Part shown: in pieces, positions 17,599 through 25,638 of the stretch
Layout of the letters: each line of letters begins with the position of its first letter
How positions within the stretch are numbered: position 1 is the stretch's first letter
Assembly: GCA_031549865.1 (NCBI GenBank)
Contig: JAVBPE010000020.1
Coordinates: 1-54,145 of the forward strand
Length of the DNA: 54,145 nt
Reading direction: 5' to 3'
Origin: JAVBPE01 sp031549865
GTDB lineage: Bacteria > Bacillota_I > Bacilli_A > Acholeplasmatales > Anaeroplasmataceae
Notes under the pieces: model-generated
What the model was told of the DNA's origin: nothing
Databases searched by the model: none
The model's input: the letters and a program-made list of their open reading frames with translations, nothing else
Program-made: the position numbers and the translations under genes

Positions 17599-18150
17599 AT
17601 GAGTAGAAGATGGTATATAGCCCAAACATATTCGGGATACGAAAGTTCAGTTAAACAAGACTTAGATCGACGTATTGAGAGTATGAATATGCAAGATATG
17701 ATTTATAGAGTTTTAGTTCCAGAAGAAGAATATATTGATACAAAAAAAGATGGTTCAAAAGTAACTAAAACTAGAAAAATGTTTCCAGGATACATTTTAG
17801 TTGAAATGGAAGTTGATAAGGAAATGGACGAACGTGCCTGGTTTATGATTCGTAATACTCCTAAAGTTACAGGATTTTTAGGATCATCTGGTGGAGGTAC
17901 AAAGCCAATTCCTCTTCGTGATGATGAAATAAATGCAATACTTAGAAAAATAGGAATTATCCAAAAGCCAGTATTAGAAATTAAAGTTGGCGATAAAGTT
18001 GAAGTAATAGAAGGTCCATTTAAAGGTCATAGTGGGGAAATTTCTTCAATTAATGAAGAAAAGGATACATTGTTCGTCTTAATTGAATTCTTAGGTCGTT
18101 CAACACCTATGGAATTTAAGATTAACCAAGTGTCAAAATTCGCACAATAA
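17599..18150 (+). CDS. nusG: transcription termination/antitermination protein NusG
   Basis: A 183-residue protein with an N-terminal NGN domain (RRWYIAQTYSGYE, FPGYILVEMEV, RNTPKVTGFLG) and a C-terminal KOW domain (VEVIEGPFKGHSGEI). It binds RNA polymerase and affects pausing and termination, and in Bacteria links to ribosomes. Length and order (secE-nusG, ten bases apart) match the family. A terminator follows at 18155. Confidence 0.97.
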   Translation: MSRRWYIAQTYSGYESSVKQDLDRRIESMNMQDMIYRVLVPEEEYIDTKKDGSKVTKTRKMFPGYILVEMEVDKEMDERAWFMIRNTPKVTGFLGSSGGGTKPIPLRDDEINAILRKIGIIQKPVLEIKVGDKVEVIEGPFKGHSGEISSINEEKDTLFVLIEFLGRSTPMEFKINQVSKFAQ

Positions 18151-18154
18151 TTTT

Positions 18155-18177
18155 AAGGGACTTAAAGTCCCTTTTTA
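18155..18177 (+). terminator. terminator after nusG
   Basis: AAGGGAC and GTCCCTT with loop TTAAA, followed by a T-run, five bases after the nusG stop. Confidence 0.85.
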
Positions 18178-18192
18178 TTTTTTGGAGGTGTC

Positions 18193-18435
18193 ATGAGAAA
18201 TAAATTTAAAAAATTAATTAATTTAATATTTTTAGTTTTATTTTTAAACGATATTTGTAGATATATTAAAATATTCATTACCAATAAAGAATTATATTTA
18301 TTGGATTTTGGTTTTTTTAGTTCAAAAGTTTCAGCGAATTATGCAATACTTAATTATTCAACTGTTTTTTTATGTGTAATAGTTTTTATTTATTTTATTA
18401 GTCATTATTTTAGGAACAATGAAAATCAAAATTAG
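18193..18435 (+). CDS. small predicted membrane protein of unknown function
   Basis: An 80-residue protein, not recognised. It has a basic N-terminus (MRNKFKKL), a hydrophobic segment at about 9-22 and a stronger one at about 52-72 (STVFLCVIVFIYFIS), so it probably spans the membrane twice. A strong GGAGG site at 18184-18188, five bases before the ATG, supports real translation. It lies between the nusG terminator and the YccF-like gene, nine bases upstream of the latter, and is probably co-expressed with it by readthrough or from an unseen promoter. An insertion between nusG and rplK relative to Bacillus. Confidence 0.7.
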   Translation: MRNKFKKLINLIFLVLFLNDICRYIKIFITNKELYLLDFGFFSSKVSANYAILNYSTVFLCVIVFIYFISHYFRNNENQN

Positions 18436-18444
18436 GAGAGAAAA

Positions 18445-18807
18445 ATGAAAACGTTAGGAAATATTTTATGGGTAATTCTTGTAGGGTTAGGGTCTGCAAT
18501 TAGCTGGTTTGTGCTTGGGGTAATTTTATGTATAACGGTGATTGGCATTCCATTTGGCCGCCAATGTTTTAAAATGGCTAAATTAGTGTTTATGCCATTT
18601 GGGAAAAGCGCAATAATTGATTTTAATAAACATCCGATTGCAAATGTAATTTGGATCATTTTCTTTGGATGGATCATTGCTTTAGGTTATTTGATTGATG
18701 GAGTTTTGTGGTGTATAACAATAATTGGAATACCATTTGGCCGTCAATGTTTCAAATTAGCTAAATTAGCATTTACTCCATTTGGAGCAGAAATTGATGA
18801 AAATTAA
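18445..18807 (+). CDS. YccF-domain membrane protein
   Basis: A 120-residue protein made of two similar halves, each with a hydrophobic helix ending in C-I-T-[V/I]-I-G-I-P-F-G-R-Q-C-F-K followed by LAFTPFG-like text (about residues 27-50 and 87-112). This duplicated IPFGRQCFK motif is the mark of the YccF inner-membrane domain family, whose function is unknown. Start ATG has GGAGAG upstream. The gene and its neighbour form a two-gene insert between nusG and rplK. A terminator follows. Confidence 0.85.
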   Translation: MKTLGNILWVILVGLGSAISWFVLGVILCITVIGIPFGRQCFKMAKLVFMPFGKSAIIDFNKHPIANVIWIIFFGWIIALGYLIDGVLWCITIIGIPFGRQCFKLAKLAFTPFGAEIDEN

Positions 18808-18810
18808 TTA

Positions 18811-18833
18811 ACACCTAGTTGGTGTTTTTTATT
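18811..18833 (+). terminator. terminator after the YccF gene
   Basis: ACACC and GGTGT stem with loop TAGTT, followed by TTTTT. Short but well placed before the rplK promoter. Confidence 0.7.
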
Positions 18834-18856
18834 TTTCGAAAAAAAGAAAATAATTA

Positions 18857-18885
18857 TTGACATTGACGTACAACTTTGATAGAAT
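18857..18885 (+). promoter_or_regulatory. promoter of rplK-rplA
   Basis: Consensus TTGACA at 18857-18862, 17-base spacer, TAGAAT at 18880-18885. The same TAGAAT -10 with the same spacing is used at the rRNA operon (53949-53954). Confidence 0.85.
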
Positions 18886-18915
18886 ATAAAAGCACGTGTA
18901 TGCATAATCACGTTC

Positions 18916-18949
18916 GTGGGAGGATTTTATATAATCCGTTTGACCGCAT
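18916..18949 (+). promoter_or_regulatory. predicted L1-binding RNA element ahead of rplK
   Basis: In the leader, GTGG pairs with CCGC and, inside it, GGATT pairs with AATCC, leaving an internal loop with GA on one side and GTTTGA on the other. This arrangement mimics the ribosomal protein L1 site in 23S rRNA (GUGGGAGG opposite GACC...ACCAC) and the L1 sites known in rplK-rplA mRNAs. Binding of L1 here would repress translation of the operon. The second copy lies at 19431. Confidence 0.75.
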
Positions 18950-18973
18950 CATTGGAAGAAGGAGGAAACAAAT

Positions 18974-19399
18974 ATGGCAAAGAAAGTTGTAAAAGTAGTT
19001 AAATTACAAATCCAAGCCGGCAAAGCTAATCCAGCTCCACCAGTAGGTCCAGCTTTAGGACAAGCAGGTGTAAATATTCCAGGCTTTTGTTCTCAGTTCA
19101 ATGAAAAAACAAAGGATAAAATGGGATATATTCTACCAGTAGTTATCTCTGTTTACGAAGACCGTTCATTTACATTCGTTGTAAAGACTCCACCAGCATC
19201 TGATTTATTAATCAAGGCTGCAGGAATCACTAAAGGTTCTGAAAATTCAAAGAAACATACAGTAGCGAAGATTTCAAGACAAAAAGCAAGAGAAATTGCT
19301 GAAATGAAAATGCCAGACTTAAATGCAAATGACATTGAAGCTGCTACAAATATCATCGCAGGAACTGCTAGAAACATGGGCATCGTTGTCGAAGATTAA
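18974..19399 (+). CDS. rplK: 50S ribosomal protein uL11
   Basis: L11 of 141 residues with the proline-rich N-terminal signature KANPAPPVGPALGQAGVNI and the C-terminal rRNA-binding part (IAGTARNMGI). It binds the GTPase-associated centre of 23S rRNA. First gene of the rplK-rplA unit, behind a strong promoter, an L1 site and a GGAGG ribosome-binding site. Order matches Bacillus. Confidence 0.98.
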   Translation: MAKKVVKVVKLQIQAGKANPAPPVGPALGQAGVNIPGFCSQFNEKTKDKMGYILPVVISVYEDRSFTFVVKTPPASDLLIKAAGITKGSENSKKHTVAKISRQKAREIAEMKMPDLNANDIEAATNIIAGTARNMGIVVED

Positions 19400-19430
19400 T
19401 TAACCAAGGTTGTTTTTAACAGCCTAAATT

Positions 19431-19458
19431 TGTGGGAGGATATCCCGCTTAGACCACA
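19431..19458 (+). promoter_or_regulatory. predicted L1-binding RNA element ahead of rplA
   Basis: TGTGG pairs with CCACA and an inner GGATATCC closes on itself, with GA opposite CGCTTAGA in the internal loop. It has the same arrangement as the element at 18916 and lies 18 bases before the rplA start, with the GGAGG ribosome-binding site just downstream. It fits feedback control of rplA by its own product. Confidence 0.78.
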
Positions 19459-19475
19459 TTTTAGGAGGAAATAAT

Positions 19476-20174
19476 ATGAAGAGAGGAAAAAAATACGTTG
19501 AAGCTGCTAAAGCAGTTGATAAAGTAACTAAATATGAAGTTAAAGAAGCTTTAGATTTAGCATGCAAAACATCAACTACAAAATTTGATGGCAGTGTAGA
19601 TGTGGCTTTCCGTTTAAACCTAGACCCTCGTAAAGCTGAACAAAACATTCGTGGAGCAATCGTATTACCTAACGGTACTGGTAAAACTCAAACAGTTTTA
19701 GCAATCTGCCGTGGAGCAAAAGCTCAAGAAGCAAAGGATGCTGGTGCAGAATTTGTTGGTGATACTGATATGTTACAAAAAATCAACCAAGGTTGGTTTG
19801 AATTCGATGTTATCGTAGCGACACCTGATATGATGGGTGAACTTGGACGTTTAGGACGTGTTTTAGGACCAAAAGGCTTAATGCCAAACCCTAAGACAGG
19901 AACAGTATCAATGAATATTGGTGAAGCAGTAAAACAAATCAAGGCAGGTAAAGTTGAATACCGTCCTGATAAAGTAGGTAATATACATATGACTATCGGT
20001 AAGGTTTCATTTGGAGCTGAAAAGTTACATGAAAACTTAAAAGCAGTTTATGATGTTATTATCAAGAGTCGTCCTTCAACTGTAAAAGGGACATATGTTA
20101 AGAACGTAACAGTATCTTCAACTATGGGACCTGGAGTAAAAGTTGAAGAAGAATCAATTTTAAGAAAAAACTAA
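19476..20174 (+). CDS. rplA: 50S ribosomal protein uL1
   Basis: L1 of 232 residues, the usual length, with conserved blocks RGKKYVEAAKAVDK, VVLPNGTGK-like (IVLPNGTGKT), and GRVLGPKGLMPNPKTGT. It forms the L1 stalk at the tRNA exit site and acts as a translational repressor of its own operon. Two matching RNA elements lie at 18916 and 19431. Start ATG follows AGGAGG. Confidence 0.98.
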   Translation: MKRGKKYVEAAKAVDKVTKYEVKEALDLACKTSTTKFDGSVDVAFRLNLDPRKAEQNIRGAIVLPNGTGKTQTVLAICRGAKAQEAKDAGAEFVGDTDMLQKINQGWFEFDVIVATPDMMGELGRLGRVLGPKGLMPNPKTGTVSMNIGEAVKQIKAGKVEYRPDKVGNIHMTIGKVSFGAEKLHENLKAVYDVIIKSRPSTVKGTYVKNVTVSSTMGPGVKVEEESILRKN

Positions 20175-20179
20175 TAGAT

Positions 20180-20335
20180 TACCAAAGACAGTAGGTGTAC
20201 GATAGTACTTAATTTCTACCGAGGTTATAAATAGATTAAGGTCTTTTTATACGTCGGTATAAGAGACCTTTTATTTTGTAGTCAAGGGATGAACACCCTG
20301 CGTATGCGAACATTCGAATACTATAGGAGGTGCAA
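20180..20335 (+). ncRNA. ribosomal protein L10 leader (rplJ-rplL autoregulatory RNA)
   Basis: The 163-base gap between rplA and rplJ matches an L10 leader: a conserved AAAGACAGTAGGTG segment pairs with CTACCGAGGT to form the kinked hairpin that binds the L10-(L7/L12) complex. It is followed by a terminator-like hairpin at 20238-20277, and then sequence leading to the rplJ ribosome-binding site AGGAGG. Excess L10-L12 is expected to favour termination. Identified by motif and place only. Confidence 0.85.
20238..20277 (+). terminator. attenuator hairpin in the L10 leader
   Basis: AAGGTCT pairs with AGACCTT and TATAC with GTATA in one long stem, followed by TTATTTT. It lies inside the L10 leader, about 60 bases before rplJ, and so should be a conditional terminator, not the end of the rplKA transcript. 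Confidence 0.75.
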
Positions 20336-20337
20336 AA

Positions 20338-20829
20338 ATGAACGCAAACATTCTAAAGAAACAAGATGAAGTACAAATAGTTGCAACTAAGATGAAAGAT
20401 TCTAAAGCTGTTATAGCTTTTAAGTATCAAGGTCTTACTGTAGAAGCTTTTATGCAATTACGTAATGAATTACGTAAAGATGGCTGTGAAATTCAAGTTA
20501 TTAAAAATAATATAACTTCACGTGCTGCAAGCGAATGTGGATACAATGAGTTAACTGATGCATTTAGTGGACCAGTTGCAATAGTGTTCTCAAAAGACGA
20601 TATCATTGCTCCAGCAAAAGGATTATTCGCTTTTGCTAAAACAAATGATAAAGTAAAAGTAGTAAAAGGAGTAGTTGACGGCGACGTTTATAGTTTCGAA
20701 CAATTAAAGGAACTAGCTACATTACCATCATACGAAACATTATTAACTCAATTAGCTGCTGGATTACTAGGAACTGTAAGCCAACTTGCAATTGGATTAA
20801 ATTTATATGTTGAACAACAACAAGCCTAA
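20338..20829 (+). CDS. rplJ: 50S ribosomal protein uL10
   Basis: L10 of 163 residues. The N-terminal rRNA-binding part (SKAVIAFKYQGLTVEAFMQLR, then VIKNNITSRAA) and the C-terminal L7/L12-binding helix (ETLLTQLAAGLLGTVSQLAIGL) are both present. It anchors the L7/L12 stalk and is the sensor of the leader upstream. Strong AGGAGG before the ATG. rplL follows 26 bases later. Confidence 0.97.
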   Translation: MNANILKKQDEVQIVATKMKDSKAVIAFKYQGLTVEAFMQLRNELRKDGCEIQVIKNNITSRAASECGYNELTDAFSGPVAIVFSKDDIIAPAKGLFAFAKTNDKVKVVKGVVDGDVYSFEQLKELATLPSYETLLTQLAAGLLGTVSQLAIGLNLYVEQQQA

Positions 20830-20855
20830 CAATTAACTATAGGAGGAATATAAAA

Positions 20856-21227
20856 ATGGCTAAATTAACAAAAGAAACATTCATTGAATCATTAAAAGAA
20901 ATGACAATTTTAGAAGTAAAAGAATTAGTAGATGCTATGAAGGAAGCGTTCGGTATCGATCCATCTGCAGTTTCTGCTGCTCCAGCTGCTGCTGCAGTAG
21001 TTGAAGTTGCTGAACAAACAGAATTCAACGTTATCTTAACTGAAGCTGGTTCTGCTAAATTAGGAGTAATTAAAGTAGTTAAAGAAATTACTGGTTTAGG
21101 ATTAAAAGAAGCTAAAGATTTAGTTGATGGCGCACCTAAAGCTATTAAAGAAAAAGTTAGCAAAGCAGAAGCTGAAGATATCAAATCTAAAGTTGAAGCT
21201 GCTGGCGCAAAAGTTGAAATTAAGTAA
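20856..21227 (+). CDS. rplL: 50S ribosomal protein bL12 (L7/L12)
   Basis: L7/L12 of 123 residues: an N-terminal dimerisation part (KLTKETFIESLKEMTILE), an Ala-rich hinge (SAAPAAAAVVEVAE, about 45-58), and the C-terminal factor-binding domain (KLGVIKVVKEITGLGLKEAKDLVDGAP). It recruits translation GTPases. A strong terminator follows. Confidence 0.98.
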   Translation: MAKLTKETFIESLKEMTILEVKELVDAMKEAFGIDPSAVSAAPAAAAVVEVAEQTEFNVILTEAGSAKLGVIKVVKEITGLGLKEAKDLVDGAPKAIKEKVSKAEAEDIKSKVEAAGAKVEIK

Positions 21228-21245
21228 TTTTATAATAATGATAAA

Positions 21246-21272
21246 AGCCTGAGTAAATACTCAGGTTTTTGT
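21246..21272 (+). terminator. terminator after rplL
   Basis: GCCTGAGT and ACTCAGGT pair (one wobble) around AAAT, followed by TTTTTG. Eleven bases remain before the start codon of rsmC. Confidence 0.85.
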
Positions 21273-21282
21273 ATCTATATTT

Positions 21283-21888
21283 ATGAGTAATCATTATTAT
21301 TCAGAAAAACAAACTGATCTTAAATCAAATCCACAAGAATATAAATTTAACTTTAAGGAAAATGTATTTACTTTTAAAACGGATAGTGGAGTATTTTCTA
21401 AAAACTATATCGATTTTGGAACATTTACGATGTTAAATAATTTTATTCCTAATGATATCGATGCGCCAATTTTAGATATTGGATGTGGATATGGACCGGT
21501 TGGAGTTGTTATTTCAAAATTATACAATAAAAATATTATCATGACTGATATCAATGAAAGAGCTATTTCGTTATCTTTAGATAATATAAAAATAAATAAA
21601 GCTACTACATGCAAATGTTTTAAGAGTAATTTATATGATGAATTAAAAGATTATAAATTCTCTTCAATTATTACAAATCCACCTATTCGTGCTGGAAAAC
21701 AAGTTGTTCAAGCGATATATAATGGAGCTTATGATCACTTAATTTTCGGCGGTGAATTATGGGTAGTTATTCAAAAGAAACAAGGGGCACCATCGTCTAA
21801 AGATTTCTTAACTATTTTATTTGGAAATTGCGAAATAATTGATAAAGAAAAAGGCTATTATATATTAAAATCTATTAAAAATATTTAA
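21283..21888 (+). CDS. RsmC-type class I SAM-dependent methyltransferase (YbxB homologue)
   Basis: A protein of 201 residues with the SAM-binding motif LDIGCGYGPVGV (near 64) and the catalytic NPPIRAGK motif (near 129), typical of RsmC/RlmG guanine-N2 methyltransferases acting on rRNA. Only the single-domain form is present, as in Bacillus YbxB. Its position between rplL and rpoB is conserved. The ATG at 21283 lies eleven bases after the rplL terminator, and I see no purine-rich ribosome-binding site before it (TTTGTATCTATATTT), so expression is probably low and may rely on terminator readthrough. Confidence 0.88.
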   Translation: MSNHYYSEKQTDLKSNPQEYKFNFKENVFTFKTDSGVFSKNYIDFGTFTMLNNFIPNDIDAPILDIGCGYGPVGVVISKLYNKNIIMTDINERAISLSLDNIKINKATTCKCFKSNLYDELKDYKFSSIITNPPIRAGKQVVQAIYNGAYDHLIFGGELWVVIQKKQGAPSSKDFLTILFGNCEIIDKEKGYYILKSIKNI

Positions 21889-21894
21889 AACCTA

Positions 21895-21923
21895 TTGACA
21901 TAGTGACAAATAAAATATATAAT
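21895..21923 (+). promoter_or_regulatory. promoter P1 of rpoBC
   Basis: Perfect TTGACA at 21895-21900, 17-base spacer, perfect TATAAT at 21918-21923. It leaves a leader of about 160 bases before rpoB. Confidence 0.88.
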
Positions 21924-21998
21924 GTTAAGATGCTTAAAGTCTCTTTTTTGCGCTTTAAAATCCAAAAAAGCTATTAAATTTGAGCAAAAATATAAAAA

Positions 21999-22026
21999 TT
22001 GTACTCCATATACATCTTTGTATAAT
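21999..22026 (+). promoter_or_regulatory. possible second promoter P2 of rpoBC
   Basis: TTGTAC at 21999-22004, 16-base spacer, TATAAT at 22021-22026. Inside the leader of P1, about 70 bases ahead of rpoB. Confidence 0.5.
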
Positions 22027-22092
22027 ATCTTATAAAAGGTATGAACAAGCCTTCTTTTGTTCAAAATAAAATCTTATTTAAGGAGTGGCTCC

Positions 22093-25000
22093 ATGAATTT
22101 TAAAGAAGTAAATTATGGCAAAAAAGCCAAAAGACGTAACTATTCAAAAGTGCGTACAGAAGTAGAACTTCCTGACCTTATTGAAATTCAAACTAAATCT
22201 TTTGATTGGTTTGTAGAAACAGGGTTAAGAGAATTATTTGATGACGTATCGCCAATTAAGTCTTATAATGGTGATATGCAATTATATTTTGGTGATTATC
22301 ATTTTGAAGATCCTAAATATAATGTTGTTGATTCGAAATTAAGAGATACAAACTATGCTAGACCTTTAAAGGTTAAGGTTAAATTAGTTAACGCTAATAA
22401 ACCTGAAGGCGAAGTAATTGAACAAGAATTATTTATGGGTGATATTCAATATATGACTCCAGTAGGCACATTTATCATAAATGGTGCTGAACGCGTTATA
22501 ATCAGCCAAATTATTCGTTCTGCTGGAGCTTATTATGGTAAAGAAATCGATAAGAAAACAGGCCAAATTAAGTATTCAGGTCAAATCATTCCAACGCGTG
22601 GTGCTTGGATTGAATATGAAATGGGTTCAAAAGATGTTTGGTATGGTAAATTAGATCGTTCTAAAAAGATTCCTCTTACAACAATTATGCGTGCATTAGG
22701 TCTATCTAAAGACAAAAATATTACAGATTTATTTGGTAAAAATGAATTTATAACAGCAACTTTAGAAAAAGATTCAACTTCAAATAGTGAAGAAGCGGCA
22801 ATTGAAGTTTATTCAAAATTACGTCAAGGCGAAAAAGTTCCAGTTGATGGAGCACGTCAATTATTAGTATCACGCTTATTTGATGATCGACGTTATGATC
22901 TTCAAAAAGTTGGTCGTTATAAATATAACCTAAAATTAGGTGTTTTTAATCGCGCAAGAGGTTTAAACCTTGCAGAAGATGTTATCGCTAAAGAAGATAT
23001 TTTTAATGATGAAACTGGAGAATTAGTATGTACTAAGGGAACAGTAATCGCAAAGAAGGGCTCTAAAATTGAAGGTGAAGTATTAGCTTCTTTAAAGAAT
23101 GCCCGCGCTGCATTCCGTCAAAAAATTGATTTAGGAAATACTTTATGCGAAGATCCTTACTGCGAAATTTTAAACGTTGAAGTTTTAAAAGGCGATAAGA
23201 AAACTGTTGCCAAAATTATTGGTAATGACTCACGTGAAGAATCATTACATATTACAATGAGTGATATTTTATCATCTTTAAGTTATTATGCAAATTTATA
23301 TCAAAATATTGGTATGATTGATGATATCGATCACTTAGGAAACCGCCGTCTACGTTTAGTTGGCGAATTGTTAAAGAATCAATTCCGTATTGGTTTTGCT
23401 AAATTAGAAAAGAACATTACTGACCGAATGTCAACTGTTGATGTAAATGATGCAACACCTCAAAATTTAATTAATATTAAGCCACTTACTTCTTCTTTAA
23501 AAGAATTCTTTGGTTCAAGCCAACTATCTCAATTCATGGATCAAATTAATCCACTTGCTGAAATTACACAAAAACGTCGTATTTCTGCATTAGGTAATGG
23601 TGGTATTGCTCGTGACCGTGCAGGGGTTGAAGTACGTGACGTACATAACTCTCACTACGGACGCATGTGTCCAATCGAAACACCAGAAGGTCCATCTATC
23701 GGTCTTATTACATCTTTAGCTACTTATGCTAAAGCCAATGAATATGGATTTATTGAAACTCCATATTTATTAGTTAAAACTGATGATAATGGCATCAAAT
23801 ATGTTTCTGATGAAAAAGTATATTTATCTGCTGATAAAGAAGAAGGAGCAATCATTGCCTCTGCTTCTACAAGAATAGATGAAAACGGCCGTATCCTTGA
23901 TGAAAAGGTTATTGGGCGCGTTAACGGAGAAACTGAAATCGTTGCTCCAAACCAAGTTCAATATATGGACGTATCTCCAAAACAAATAGTATCTGTTGCG
24001 GCTGCTTGTGTTCCATTCCTTGAACATGACGATGCTACTCGTGCGCTAATGGGTGCGAACATGCAACGTCAAGCTGTGCCAATTATTGCTCCAGATAGTC
24101 CAATTGTTGGAACTGGTATGGAATATAAAGCGGCAAAAGATTCTGGTTCTGCATGTGTGGCAATTATGCCAGGATTTGTAGAATTCGTTGATTCTAAGAA
24201 AATTATTATTAAAGAAATTGATGGAAATATTAGAACATATGATTTATATCAATTCTTACGTTCAAACTCTGCAACTGCAGTTATTCAACGCCCAATTGTA
24301 AGAGCTGGTGAATACGTTGAACGTGGCGATATATTAGCAGATGGTCAATCAATGCAAAATGGAGAATTAGCCTTAGGTAGAAATGTTCGTGTAGCGTTTA
24401 TGACTTGGGAAGGTTACAACTTCGAAGATGCTGTTATTATGAGTGAAAGAATGGTTTATGATGACTATTATACTTCACTTCATATTGATGAATTCCAAAC
24501 CGAAGCTCGTGATACTAAACTAGGTAAAGAAGAATTCACTTCTGAAATTCCAAACGTTGGAGAAGAAATGAAGAAGAATTTAGACGCTTATGGAATAATT
24601 ATTCCTGGTTCTGAAGTTCGTGAAGGCGATATTTTAGTTGGTAAGGTAACTCCAAAGGGGCAAACAGATCCAACTCCAGAAGAAAGATTATTACTTGCTA
24701 TTTTTGGTGAAAAATCAAGAGAAGTTCGTGATACTTCACTTCGTGTTCCGCACGGTGGTGGAGGTATAGTTCAAAGCGTTCAACACTTTAAAAAATCAAA
24801 TGGAGATGAATTAGCTCCTGGTGTTAATGAAGTTGTACGTGTTTATATTGTTCAAAAACGTAAGATTCAAGTTGGAGACAAAATGGCTGGACGTCATGGT
24901 AATAAAGGGGTTATATCGAATATCCTTCCTTTAGAAGACATGCCTTTTACAGCAGATGGAGAACCTATTGATATTATGTTAAACCCACAAGGGGTTCCAA

Positions 25001-25626
25001 GCCGTATGAATATCGGGCAAGTACTTGAATTACATTTAGGTATTGCTGCTCAAAAGTTAGGTATTAAAGTTGCAACTCCAGTATTCGATGGTGCTTCAAT
25101 GGAAGACATCGCCGATATTATGGAAGAAGCTAAAATGTCACCAGATGGTAAAGAAGTATTATTTGATGGTAGAAGCGGTGAAGCATTTGAAAATAATGTC
25201 ACTGTAGGTATCATGTATATGATTAAATTATCACACATGGTTGACGATAAATTACATGCTAGAAGTGTTGGTCCTTATACATTAGTTACACAACAACCAA
25301 TGGGCGGTAAAGCTCAAAACGGAGGACAACGTTTCGGTGAAATGGAAGTTTGGGCACTTGAAGCTTATGGTGCTGCACATACATTAAGAGAAATGTTAAC
25401 TGTTAAATCAGATGATATTGTAGGAAGAAATAAAGTATTCCATGCAATAGTCGATGGTCAACCTATCCCAGAAGCAAGTATTCCTGAATCATTTAGAGTA
25501 TTAACTCGTGAATTACAAGCTTTAGGTTTACATGTTGAATTAATGACTCAAAATGGTGAAAACGAAGTAAATAAATCATTAGTTGATTTCAATAGTGATG
25601 ATTATATTTCTAAGTTTGGAATGTAA
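22093..25626 (+). CDS. rpoB: DNA-directed RNA polymerase beta subunit
   Basis: A 1,177-residue beta subunit, near the Bacillus length (1,193). The rifampicin-region block is present (SSQLSQFMDQINPLAE, KRRISALGNGGI), as are GRMCPIETPEGPSIGLI, the active-site GDKMAGRHGNKGV, and the C-terminal GGKAQNGGQRFGEMEVWALEA. It forms the catalytic core with beta'. The ATG at 22093 has AAGGAG seven bases upstream; an in-frame TTG at 22057 without a site would add 12 residues. rpoC follows after 12 bases. Confidence 0.98.
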   Translation: MNFKEVNYGKKAKRRNYSKVRTEVELPDLIEIQTKSFDWFVETGLRELFDDVSPIKSYNGDMQLYFGDYHFEDPKYNVVDSKLRDTNYARPLKVKVKLVNANKPEGEVIEQELFMGDIQYMTPVGTFIINGAERVIISQIIRSAGAYYGKEIDKKTGQIKYSGQIIPTRGAWIEYEMGSKDVWYGKLDRSKKIPLTTIMRALGLSKDKNITDLFGKNEFITATLEKDSTSNSEEAAIEVYSKLRQGEKVPVDGARQLLVSRLFDDRRYDLQKVGRYKYNLKLGVFNRARGLNLAEDVIAKEDIFNDETGELVCTKGTVIAKKGSKIEGEVLASLKNARAAFRQKIDLGNTLCEDPYCEILNVEVLKGDKKTVAKIIGNDSREESLHITMSDILSSLSYYANLYQNIGMIDDIDHLGNRRLRLVGELLKNQFRIGFAKLEKNITDRMSTVDVNDATPQNLINIKPLTSSLKEFFGSSQLSQFMDQINPLAEITQKRRISALGNGGIARDRAGVEVRDVHNSHYGRMCPIETPEGPSIGLITSLATYAKANEYGFIETPYLLVKTDDNGIKYVSDEKVYLSADKEEGAIIASASTRIDENGRILDEKVIGRVNGETEIVAPNQVQYMDVSPKQIVSVAAACVPFLEHDDATRALMGANMQRQAVPIIAPDSPIVGTGMEYKAAKDSGSACVAIMPGFVEFVDSKKIIIKEIDGNIRTYDLYQFLRSNSATAVIQRPIVRAGEYVERGDILADGQSMQNGELALGRNVRVAFMTWEGYNFEDAVIMSERMVYDDYYTSLHIDEFQTEARDTKLGKEEFTSEIPNVGEEMKKNLDAYGIIIPGSEVREGDILVGKVTPKGQTDPTPEERLLLAIFGEKSREVRDTSLRVPHGGGGIVQSVQHFKKSNGDELAPGVNEVVRVYIVQKRKIQVGDKMAGRHGNKGVISNILPLEDMPFTADGEPIDIMLNPQGVPSRMNIGQVLELHLGIAAQKLGIKVATPVFDGASMEDIADIMEEAKMSPDGKEVLFDGRSGEAFENNVTVGIMYMIKLSHMVDDKLHARSVGPYTLVTQQPMGGKAQNGGQRFGEMEVWALEAYGAAHTLREMLTVKSDDIVGRNKVFHAIVDGQPIPEASIPESFRVLTRELQALGLHVELMTQNGENEVNKSLVDFNSDDYISKFGM

Positions 25627-25638
25627 GGAGGATAAATC

